Source: Colius striatus (taxonomy: Eukaryota > Chordata > Aves > Coliiformes > Coliidae). Taken from it: a DNA stretch of 64,000 nucleotides. The stretch is taken from contig NC_084781.1 in the NCBI RefSeq assembly GCF_028858725.1, forward strand, positions 1,930,513 to 1,994,512, written 5' to 3'. Each line of letters starts with the position of its first letter. Positions within the stretch are counted from its first letter, which is position 1. Below are positions 24,541 through 36,100 of this stretch, piece by piece. A program made the translations under genes and the position numbers. The notes below the pieces were generated by a model. It did no database searches, had not been told where the DNA came from, and saw nothing but the letters and a program-made list of their open reading frames with translations.

Positions 24541-27500
24541 AGCGCTCTGAGGGGAAAGACGGGGCGAGGAAACCCCCTCAGGGCGGGTTTCGCTCCTCTC
24601 CATGTTTAGGCTGCTATAGAAATTAACCACGCCGTGCAAACTCCTTACATCGAGGAGCCCAAAGAGGCACGGGGTGCTGTGGCCGTGTGCCGCGCTTGGG
24701 AGGGTCTGTGGAGTTCCAAGCCACCGCTGCAGTGCCCGGGGGTGGGGACACAGCCCCTGAGCTGGTTTCCTCATCTAAAAGCAAAACCATGAGGTCTCCC
24801 CCTCTAAAAAACACGTCGTCTCAACATCTACCCCTGATTCCATAAAACCCTTGACCCATGGTGCTGCCAACGAGCTCCTGGCTCCTGCTGATTTGCAATA
24901 AAAACCCCACAGTGGTGTTTTATTTCTTTATTTATGTCTCGAAATACAGATGTTAAGTAGTAAAATGCTTTATCCTGCCAGCAACGCTGAGCACGGGCGT
25001 TCAACCAGACAGACAGGACAGCACACATGCTGCCAACCTCTGTAAGCACAGCAAACCTCTCTCTACACTGAAATTAAACAGACTCTTATCCCCACACCAC
25101 ATCATCACCTTCTCCTGGTCTTTGAGCCAGTGACAACAACTGGAGTTTGAGTCACCTTTTTATTGCAGTGCAGATGTCCTGCCACAGCTGAGGCCAGGAT
25201 TTAAGGCCACCTTTCTGCCTTTATAACTAACTGCACCACATCTGCATTGACACTGTTTTAATTTCACCCCCTTCCTTTAAAACAGATCAAGCCCTTCAGG
25301 GACAATGAAGTGCTGCTAAGCACAGCTGCTGATCACAGTAGCCCTTTTAGAGTAGTGCAAAATACATTAGTCCCTTTTTAGTATTTTCTTCAGCTTTCAC
25401 AATGACAATGTACTTCAGTTGAAGATGCAGCCACTCAAGTTCCCACTCGCTGCAGTGGCAAGAACATCTTCAGACACAACACCTTTAAAAAGCTGATGTA
25501 AACCAATATGTGTTAGACTTCTTTTTGTTAAAAGCAGTACCAATCAAGGAAGCCATTAGAATTATGCCAGGGAAGTAATATCCTACAGATTCTATATATT
25601 CTTTCATTTCTATATGGAAATACATAAGCTGTTTAACAGACAGATCTTCCTAGCAAATGTCACACAGTTGTAAAACGCTTCCATTCTCAACTTACATATT
25701 CTTTAGTGTCTCTTACAAGCACTATTTTCTCAAATGGTTGAAGGGAATATTGCTGAAATGTTGCAGATGGGGGTAAATCTGTACAATAGATCAATAAGCA
25801 GACCAGTTTTAATTAAAACAGCTGACTGGTCCACTAGTCACTTATTATAGTCTCTTTTTTTATAGTATTTGAAAAACCCTTAAATCTCTTTTACTGCAGT
25901 CCTCTGGCATGTATCATTTTCTTTTCAACTTGGCCAAATTCAGCTGGAAAATGGAATTAAGTTCTCTTTGAAAACTGATAGACTCAAATTGTGCAATATG
26001 GATACAAGAGTAAATAAGAGGACAGGGAGTTAAGCTTTTCCTTTCTCTTAAAAGAAAAATAGTAGGTATTTTTCTTTCTCTCCAGGCTCTCCAGCTCTTT
26101 ATAAATCTTTGGATAGGATTTTTCATTCAAGGTTGGATTTATGTAGCATTTAAAGCACTATATAAATTAATATACTCTTAATACTATTTATGTAGTGCTG
26201 GGTGACTATTAATTCATGTTCACAATCCCTCTGTGCCTTTTGACCATGGTGAAACAGCTGCAAAAAAAATAAGAGAGCTTTGGTAATTTGGGGTATGTGA
26301 AGATTGCATTTGTGAGGCAAAGCAGAATGTGAAGTAATTGGCTGCAGGTTATCAAGCTCCTCCTGCCATCAAGTCACAAATGTCTTCAGTACAGAGGTAT
26401 GCAAAGTATGAGGGCCCTCCTGAGAGCCTGAGCTTCCAGGACCATGTGGTGCCAGTGTCAGAGGCCAGAGCAACTAGATACACCTGGTTGTCTGCCTCAA
26501 CCTATTCAGACATACTGCTTTAAGACATTGGCTGTTAATATAGAAGAAAGCAGCATCCTCATACACAAACATGACACTGTTGTGGTTTAAGCCCATCCAG
26601 CAACAAAGCCCCACACAGCTGCTCTCTCATCCCCCTACCCCCACATCCCATAGGATCGCAGAGACCCCAGGGAGATGGGAGGTGAAAAGGTAACCAAGGG
26701 CTTGTGGATGGAGACAAGAACAGGGAAGGCTCACTGCCAATGATGGTTCTGGGCAAAAGGCTCGACTACTCAACTCAGGGAAGAAAACAAGGACAGGTTA
26801 ATCCACTACCAACTAGAAACAGAACAGACAGAAAGCAAAAGTGAAGCAGTTTATATAGAGTTAACTGCCTCAACTCCTCATGAGCTGTACTGCACTTGGG
26901 ACAACACTTCTATCTGTTACCAAGGCTGTACAAGCAGCACAAAGCAATTCAAAACTTAAAAGCCAACTAAAACTTGATCCAGCATCCAGCTATGTAAGTG
27001 CCTTTGGGAAATAATACTTCTCAAAAGCCATAAATAACATCAGGAAGCTGCCAGCCTGCTGTGGAATTAGACATCTATATTTGGCTGCAAGATTTCTCTC
27101 TGGAACTCTAGAGTTCCTGTAGTTTTGCAACCCAAAGGGACAGCATGTTGCACATAAGGTGTAGAAAGTCCAGCAGCAATGACATAAACTGTTGAACAAA
27201 CTGGGCCTAAGATACAAGGTATACACAGAGGATGAATATCTTGCATAGAAAGAGGGTAACAGAAAAGATGCAGAGACCACTTAGGCCTTGAAAGATAATG
27301 CAAGGCAGGCAGGGGTTTAAAAAAAGAAAGGCCATTTCTTTGGGAATACAATGAAGTGTAGAAAAGGGAAATGATGGAGACTGAGCAAGGACAGATGCAT
27401 GGGAAGTGCAGTTGTACCTTACAAATAGGGATAAAAAGAGTAATTGCAGGCGTGAGGAAATAAAGCACAGGGAGCTTTGAGAAGCAAGTGACACAGTAAA

Positions 27501-30500
27501 TAGGGATAGTCAACAAGCCCTTCTGTTTCTGCTCAGAGACATCTGTAAATGGGCTTGGCAGGGAAGGGAGGAAGAGTTCACCCCTTATTGTATCAGTGAA
27601 TCCTTAACTCTTGAGGGCCATTCTCCTACTGCTCTGTTCTATGCCTGAAACAGTGCCATTAGTTCAGCTTCCATGCAGGTCTTCTGGCATTTTTGAAGAG
27701 TGGGGGGGAAGTGGGAAATTTAAACAGCAGTTTGTGCTATGTTCATCTCAAACAGCACAATCCTGCCTACAGCACTTAACAGACTGCTAAGGAAAGGACT
27801 GTAACCTGAATACTCACTCCTGTAACTGTCAAACTTCAAATTAACCCCTTCTTTTAGGTTTAGAAAGATTACTGTCTTGCTGGAGGACAGCAGCACAGAA
27901 AAGGTGGCAAAAAATGCATCAATCAAGGATGCTTAAGGCTAGCACAACATGAGCATGGCTTGTAAAGGGAGCTGCTGCTCCTTCTGTACTCTGCCTATCA
28001 ACCTCAGCATCTGGAAAATGTGCTAAAACTATCACACCCTCATTTGCTACATGGAGGGCAAAACCAACGATGAATTGAACTGGGCAATTTGTCTGAAGAG
28101 TATCCAAGACAAATGCAGTGTCTGAAAGACACAAGCAATCCCTTTTGGAATAGATTTGCACATTTGTAGGATTCACTATCCAGGAAAGGAAATTAACTCT
28201 GATGTATAATGCAATAGATACAGAAAAAGCCCACACTCAGACTTTGGATCCCAAATGCAAAACCAGAAGAGAGCCCAACCACCTTTTTAGCTAACAATCA
28301 GTTTTCAGAATATACAAACAGGGTGTTTATACTGCTCATTTGCTCTCTCCAGATGGATGTGAGGCTTTAGGCACTGGCAGGATCTCAAGGCAGAATAATG
28401 CAAAGAGCTGTTAGCAAACATTTCACCTGGGAACTCAAAAGGCATAGGGTCTAGAAATAAAGGCATAGTCAAGACAGTAACACAAGCCACAGTCAAGATA
28501 ACAGGGGAAGGAGGAATTGCAGAAAACACTTAATAAATTCAAATTGCATCAAAATGCAGGGAAAAAAGCGTAGGGAATTCTCACCCTCTTGCATTTTAAT
28601 GTCCTCCTACAAGGGGCTGAAGGCATCCTGTCATCTTTATCTCTTCCAGGCCACCTGTGAAGATGGAAGAGTCATTTAGTCTCTGGAGATGGCAGGATCA
28701 CTCATTCATGTATCAAGATGACCCAAGCATTCCAATTTAAAGAAGCTGAGCTGTGCAGTTTGTGGTATAAAAGCCATATGAGAACTTAAAGAGGAAAAAA
28801 ATCCAATACCATTAAAAAGAAAGCACCACCAACTGAGCATATTTGCCACAGGTATTGGCTGTAATTGGCTCATTATGATGCTGAGATTTCTCTTGTTGTC
28901 CTTGGCCAATGTTTCTTTCCCCTCCCTTCATCTTCTTACCCATCTCACTGAGACAGTCTCGTTTCAAGAGTGGGAAAGGTTGTTCATTTTATAGAGGTCT
29001 TTCATGAATGATGAAAATTCAAATATGTTCTAATTAGCTGCAGTTCCACATAAGTCACTATTATTGCAGCTTTTATATTAGATCTGAATCTGTCCCACAA
29101 ATGTGTGTGTCAAATATTAGAGTGGAGTGATTAATGACACCACACATAATGGAAGGATTAAGCATTGATGCAGGAGAGTTGCTGGAGAGGAACAATTTTC
29201 ACTTCTTTCCACCCATCATTTATTTTTATCCTGTAAAAGAAACCCTGAAATTGAAAATAAAAATGGCTTGTGTTACTGGCAAGCAAAAGAAGAGATCTGA
29301 TTCATGATTGGATTCTTCATTCAGTATTCATTGGTGGATTAAAAGCCAAATCATCTTAACAAATGGCACAGCGATGAACAACATCAAATAGAAAAACCTC
29401 AGAAGTTGTCCTGCTGAATAAACCTAGAATCACTTCCAGCAGCTTTGAAGATAAGTTCAATTCACCAACAACAGCCAAAAAAAAATCTACTCCTCCCTCT
29501 GCAATCAGGCCTGATTCAGTGCCTGTTACATCAGGCATCATGGAATAACCTGTGCTAACAAGCTCTTTTATGGCACACTGAAGTCACCTTTTATTCCCCC
29601 CTCTCCTCCCATCACTTGTTTGTGCAGTTACTCAGTCTGCAAGCAGTGGGGTGTGTTAGGAAGTAACTTATGACACAGCAACAGACCATCAGGGATTTTT
29701 AAATGACCAGGTGACATGTCATGCAAAGCTTTATGGCTGGGAGCTGTTGTTTTCCAGCAGCTACATGATACTTTTAAGTGCTTATTTATTTGGTCCACTT
29801 CAAATAATAACTCCACCAAAAATCCCCCCCCTTACTCACTTTGATATCGGATACATTCTGCACCATTCTGTTTAAACAGGCATCAAGGTGCATTTCCTGT
29901 TCCAATCACCATGGCTCTCAACCACCCAGTCATTCTCATGTCAACACAGGAATATTGATTCTAATCACTTGAAATGTTGACCCTGGGAGAGAAGGGAGTT
30001 GTGCACCAGGTCCCTGCTTTGCCCTCCAGTGCCTGTCACCAGACCATGTTTTGGGAAGGAGCTGAAGGGCCTTGTGCTGATGAGCAACCTACTCTTCAAC
30101 TGAGAGTTAGGAGAGAAAAAATTCTATGGGGTTTTGGAATCCTTTGCACAGGAATTCAACTTTGCAGACGTCCCTGTGCAACTTGGTATTTAATGCCCCA
30201 AACACAGGCAGTGCCCTCTGGTATTATTTAGTTATAAACACTTCAGTGGCTTCATACTCTGCACTGGGTTTTTGATAACCTTTGTGAAATACAGTTCTTT
30301 GGAGGGCCACAAGAAATAAAGAAGTACTTTCACAGCTTTCAAGCTCCTAAGGCAGCAAGAAGTTAGAATGTAGGTTCTCTTGGCAATAAGAAATAAAGAA
30401 ATACATGTATTTGAAGTTCTGTTTCAGTTCAATAAAGGCATGCAGCAAGATCCAGCTGAAAGGAACTGGGACACATCTGAGTAGAAGATGAATCCCAATG

Positions 30501-33059
30501 TCTCCAAGGGAAGGAGTGGACCGCCTACAACTTCCACCCGCCAACCCATGGCCTGAAGGGGAGAACAACCCCCTCAAGTCCTCTCCTGAATCACATTTTC
30601 ACAGAATATGAGTCAGTTCCTGAGAGATCTTTATTTTAACCAAACCCATGTAACCCCTTACCTGGCTTTTCCCATGTCTTAATGTCTTTCCATGAATTCA
30701 AAGTTGTCCTTTTTCTTTTAGAACCGTTTTTTTACTACCACTTTCCCCCAGGAAGGGACAGTAGCCTGTGCTCTCAACCATCCCAGTCTGCCAAAGCTCA
30801 ACAATTAAAGGCATTTTGCCCCCAAATACTGCAAACTGGTGTTTTCTTAAGAGCTTCACACCAACAGCAATATATCCTGCATTTTATGAAGCAAATTACA
30901 AGGCTTCTTCCAAGACCGGGTTTTCCTGCCTTGTCTCAGCCATTTGGTGTTGACTCCCTCAGGTCTCTGCTGAGATGTAGCTCATTGGCTAAGTTATATA
31001 AAAGGAGTCTTAAGTAGAGCACTCTACTGAGACCTGAGTTTTCCCTTTAAAATGCAAATGGCTGGTAGTTAATTCCCTTTTGGGATTTAAGAGCTGAATT
31101 TCAAATGGGAAATGATGATACAAAAATATACTTCAGAAAGCATTGCAGTGTGAGTAATGAAACATTCACCACATGAATACAGATTCCTCTGGTCAGCCAG
31201 ACATCTTCATTTATCTGCATTTTAAGTTGCCCTGAAAACTGCTTTTGGCTACATTTTTCCTCAACATATTCCCTGGTGCAGCCTCAGTGGACTCTAAGGA
31301 GGGCAAGATTTGACCACGTTTTCTGGTTGTTAAAACCTCATCTATCAGCACATTTAAATAGATCAATATTCTCTTGGGTATTAGAAATCTCTCTCTCCCT
31401 TTTTGGTTCAGAAGTTTAACAAGAGCTCTTCCATATTTGCTGAAAAATATAGCTGGATGACAGGGCTTTGTTGACTGGAAAGGCTAAGAAGCTATATAAA
31501 AGAAGTATCTACTTGGCAAAGATGTTAAACCAATATTTACTTCATGCTTTCAAAAGGAATGCCTTCCATCTCACTTTCATTTTCATAATTACCAGTTTAC
31601 TTCTAAGGGAGTGGGGGAGGAATAAGTATGTATAATTATGTCCTTAGATCAGTTTATGCTTAAACACACACATGTGCACACACCGAGACACCCCTACAAG
31701 CCTCCATGGACCTGGGGGATGCAAAGTGCTCTAACCTACATTGAAAATTCAGAGCACTCCACTCCTTGCATCATCAGGCCTTTAAGTAACTCAACTGGAT
31801 GCCTTCTATTTGTTCTGTCTTCTGGAAAATATACCTTTACATAACCCTTCAAAAGAATTCATCTCTGTGCACACAGACACCAGCACAAACACATACACCA
31901 CTTTTAATAAGCCTTATACTGGCAAAGGATGGAACCCTGTCAACATGGTATGAAACACGCAGAGAGCACGTGTCTAAAAGGGATCTCCAGAGTTTCTAGC
32001 TTATGTTTAGAAAGGTCTAACCATGCTGAAGGACTACAAGTTATTTGTAGTTGGATGCCACATGCAGTGGTGTGAAACAGGAGCAGATCCCAAGCCAGGC
32101 CTCCCCCAGGCCAACACTAGCAGCTGATCCAGCATTGACTGCAGCTGCCCAGAGAGGGTCCTTTGGCAAGGTCAGCATTTAAATACTTACACCATCTCAA
32201 AACAACAAAACAAAGAGAAGAAAAACAATGAATTACACTGACTTACACAAGGCTTATTTCAAGTTTTTCCTCTGTCTATAGAAGAAGAGACAGAATACAT
32301 CAAATATTCAACCTTTTCCTGTCTGCCCTTCTTCTGTTCCCATGTTTTTCTGCAAACTGCACACTGTCCAAGTTCTCAAGGCTCTGTTCTCTCTCTCTCT
32401 TTTTTGTCAGAGACTGACTTCAATCAAACCCTAGATCTAAAAGTCCCCAAACAACCAACAAAGAATGTATTTCAGTACGTTAAATTTGAGAAGTCACAAT
32501 AAGGGCTGTGGTATAATACTGTGATATCACTCACAGAAGACTATTACTTCATTGTGAACGAAAACAGCATCTGGCATAGGGCAGGAAAATACCTACCAAA
32601 AAGCAAAAGCATCCAAGAAGAAGAGTAATGAAAAATAAGCAGCAAATAAGTTTAGTGCTACATTGTTATTCTCTTCATTAAAGGTTCTTGGACTGTGAAA
32701 ATGTTTCTGTAAAGTAAGGGAAGGAAAAAATACCCCCACATGTTAACTCTTCTCTGCCTTTGACTCAAAGGCTTGCCAACAGCTTTTCAACAATTGCATG
32801 ATTCACTATTGAGTATTTCTTCCTGAAAGAAGCTTGCATTCTGTATGGTAGGGGGTTCTTTCTTTCATTTTTAGTTTATGTTATCAGGCAGCAGGTCAGC
32901 TGTTAAAGAAAACCTGGTGGAAAACTATTGAAAGGAAATCAATCCCCAGGAGGTGCTACAGAAATGCTGAATTGTCCTTTAGTCTTCATTATACCTTCAA
33001 TGGGCTTTTGATGTGTTGCAGTTGTTCCACATTAAATTAAAGCTATTCTGTAAAACACT
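24541..33059. other. intergenic region between APLP2 and the candidate divergent gene
   Basis: This is about 8.5 kb of ordinary AT-rich sequence with no gene I can support. It contains a probable ERV LTR segment near 26.6 kb. Several 60-150-codon open frames occur on the minus strand (26.99-27.52 kb, 27.92-28.24 kb), but they overlap one another in different frames on a purine-rich plus strand and have no recognisable content. A long non-coding RNA is possible, since human has LINC00167 in this interval, but nothing here proves it. Confidence 0.7.
26578..26960 (+). mobile_element. probable avian endogenous-retrovirus LTR fragment (solo)
   Basis: It begins with TGTTGTGGTTTAAGCCCA followed by a 'cagcaacaaagccccacacagctgctct' block and a C-rich tract. 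This resembles the 5' start of a common avian ERV LTR family that I recall (TGTTGTGGTTTA..CCCAGC..GGCAAC). The later part (...gcagtttatatag...) is more diverged. No gag, pol or env-like reading frame flanks it, so it appears to be a solo or truncated LTR. The right edge is a guess, and family assignment needs a repeat-library search. Confidence 0.45.
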
Positions 33060-33131
33060 TTAGTTTTCTAGTTTCTGCAGCCACTTGAAGAGAACATGAA
33101 TGAGCCCAAGTAAAACCAGGTAAGGGCCAAA
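33060..33131 (-). CDS. candidate divergent gene, terminal exon D
   Basis: After acceptor cattttttccttccccag|TTT there are 23 codons ([20 protein letters not shown]...) and then TAA at 33,062-33,060. The hydrophobic, tryptophan-containing end resembles an amphipathic or tail-anchor helix, but that is inference. I found no clear AATAAA signal in the next few hundred bases on the minus strand, a point against it. Confidence 0.33.
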   Translation of the reverse strand, partial: FGPYLVLLGLIHVLFKWLQKLEN

Positions 33132-36100
33132 CTGGGGAAGGAAAAAATGGAAATGAGCATTACCAGCAGGTTTCCTAGAAGTCCCACAGGGAATTAGTGA
33201 GGAGAGGGTACAGGAGGAGAGCCAGGCTCTGGAATTCATTACAAAGATTAACACAGAAGGAGTCATCTCATTATGACCTTTCACATTTGAGGAGGACCAT
33301 GAGGATGTGAAGTGGCTCCTACAACTTATTAGAGTATTCTTGGGTGAGACAGAGCTTAACCAAGGAGATGACTTCAGCCTCTGACTGTTCTGAGAGGTGC
33401 TAAATCACCTAGTCATCATTCCTGCCCTTTGCCTTCCTAAATACCTCAGCAACTAAACCAGTAACTTTCAAGACAATCTCACTGTGGTGGCAAAAAAGAC
33501 ATTTCAGGGGAAAAATTGGCCACTGATTGGATAGGCATGCAGCTGGCAAGTGTCTTGATCAAAATGACTCCAATTGGCTTTAAGAAATGCCCTTGCTGCT
33601 ACTGTGGTCCTCTGTTATTCAGGCAAATTCACTCAGCAGGGAATATCTGGGCAGTCTGAAAACCAGGGACCAAATTCTGGGATCCTTTGATAAACCTGAC
33701 AGCCCAGATCCCACCTGACCTCCCACTGTAGTGCAGTGCTGTAAAGAAAGCCATTGCAAGCAAATGGATTTTAGAGCATCAAGCAATCTCAGTTCTATTC
33801 TGACAGCAAAAGTCTTGAAACAAAGCTCCAGAAAGGTCCCTGTAAAATTAAGGTAGAGCAAAGCTAACATGACACAGGAGACACAAACACTCTCTGCTGG
33901 AACTGCAGCAAATATTTCTCTTGTGAACTGCAGCTTCATGCTCAGACAAGCAAACTCTTGAATTTTTCCACTGTATGCAGGTTGAGGTTATGTCAGTTCA
34001 AAGCAACAGTTGAACAGTTCTGTAATAACAGAGAAGTGCTAAGCACTGTCATAACTGTGTTTGAAAGAATGCTCTCACCTTAGTGGGTAAATCCACTCCT
34101 TTGAAGAAAAAAACACCCTCTTGTTTTGGGTCAAGCTGGGGCACACCTGGAATACATAACATTGAGATGCACCTGAATAACATCACATGAGCTTTGGCAA
34201 CAAGGATTATATCCTGCAAGAAAAAAGAAAGGAAGAATAAAAGGGACTGACTCAACTTGATTATGTTCTGTTCACTGTAAGATCTAGGGGAAGCAGATGG
34301 AGCTGTTATTTCTCATAGTACCTGCAGCCCTCCTCCAGCATCATTTGTGTGAAACACAGGAGAGGATCTGCCAGAATTCCCTGCTCTCATCAGTGCTGTG
34401 CTTTTCCTCTGTGCAGTACATTCTCCTGTTTTTCCTGGCTGGCTGGCAGCAGGAGGTTTTCATTTGTAGCCATCTGCACCAGGGCAGAAGCTGCAGCTTC
34501 AGTGTTAATGGCTGTCTCAGATGATACCATTTTCTTTTGGTCAGCTTTAGAGATAAGGCAGCATTGAACTCACTGACAAATCTTAGCACTTGCTGTGTAT
34601 GTACCCTTATTTACCTGCTGTCTTCTCCAGACATTTGCTTTCCAAGGCATTCAGGTATCTGTCTATAGCGTGGGTGGCATATACTTACCTTTCAAACTCA
34701 GTTTAGTTTGAAAACATCCCCTCTTTAAACTAATCAGTCACTAAAGCAAACATTTCTCTTCCATTGAGACAACCACTCGCTTGAAGGACACATCCAACTG
34801 CAAAGAACTGCTCTGCAACAATATCTTGAATGCAATCCAAAATGACACCTAAATCAATAGAGCCCCACAGTGCTGGCAGTGGCTGCTCACACAGCTCTGG
34901 CTGCAGGGTCAGGTACTCACAGGACACCACCATCTCCTGAGCCAGAGATGTTGATAGCAATGCAACACTACTGATGTTTAAAAGTGCACTGGTTTTCTTC
35001 TGAGGGGAGGGAAAAAAAAGCAAACCATAAAACCTCCTCCACAATTACAAGCTGGGTTTTTGAACCAAGGCCCCAAGATTTAATAAAGAGCTGAACAGTG
35101 CAAACATTACATTTACAACAGACTCTAAAGCAAGGCTTATAAAAAACAAAACTAGTTTACCTAAAACCAGGGCTGCTAAGGGAACAAAGCTGGGTAGAAT
35201 GTTGGGTGAAAGTGTTGTTCTGCTTGAAGGCTCTTCAGAGAGACCTGGCCAAGCTAGAACAATGGGCTGAGGTTTAACAAGGCCAAGTACCAGGTCTTGC
35301 ACTTGGGCCACACCAACCCCAGGCAACACCACAGGCAGAGGACCTGGAAACTGCCCTGAGGGATAGGTCCTGGAGGGGGCAGCAGTTATGAGCCATTAAT
35401 GTGCCCAGGTGGCCAAGAAAGCCAGTGGCATTCTGGCTTATATTAGAAATAGTGTGGCCAGCAGGACCAGGGCAGTGATTGTGCCCCTGTACTCAGCACT
35501 GATGAGGCTGCACCTTGAGTGCTGTGTTCAGTTTTGTATTTAGCTACAGTCTTATAAGTAACTACAGGGGTTTGTCTAATTTTGGTTATGCTTATCAGCA
35601 TATGACCTCCAGCTTTAATTCCTGTCTGGACCTCAGACATGCTTCATCCTCTGCAACTCACCTGATGACCTGTTTTTCTAAATGACCTTGACTGCTGTTT
35701 CCAGGTGAGCCTTAATCAATTTGTTCAGCTGCTCAGGAGTGAGACTGTGAGTACTTCCACAAGCTTGGGGGTAAGAGCTAGAAACTTCCCAGGGGAAACT
35801 TTTTTTTAACCCTTAGACATCTGTTTCTGAAGCTGCTTTGGAAAATGCATCATGTAAGATAAAAACTGCCTTTTTAAAAGACTTGTTGCCCCACTCCAGC
35901 AGAGGGGGTAGTGAGGCAGGTAGGGGAAGGAGGAATGTCTTAGGAAGGAGATGAAAGAAATGTGGCTTGCATGGTCTAACAAAACAAAGTTCAGAAGAGG
36001 ATATGACTGTCTATAAATACATCAGGAGAGTAAACACTGGGGAAAGAAAAAAGTCCCCTATTTAAACTGCATAAAAATGTTGGCACAAGAACAAATAAGT

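Noticed and set aside
26352..26396. Plus-strand block GYQAPPAIKSQMSSVQR between CTGCAG and gtatgc
   Set aside because: The acceptor lacks a pyrimidine tract and no partner exon is present.
27067..27516. 149-codon minus-strand open frame and overlapping frames
   Set aside because: Several overlapping frames are open at once, a sign of composition bias; the peptide has no recognisable features.
27919..28236. 105-codon minus-strand open frame (QFIVGFALHVANEGVIVLAHF)
   Set aside because: It looked coding at first, but no splice sites match, no neighbouring exon was found and no family is recognised.
33619..33939. 106-codon minus-strand open frame between candidate exons C and D
   Set aside because: It contains several weak AG acceptors but no consistent donor, and C joins D in phase without it. 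Kept out of the model.
35045..35332. 95-codon minus-strand open frame
   Set aside because: It is antisense to a CR1 fragment and repeat-derived.
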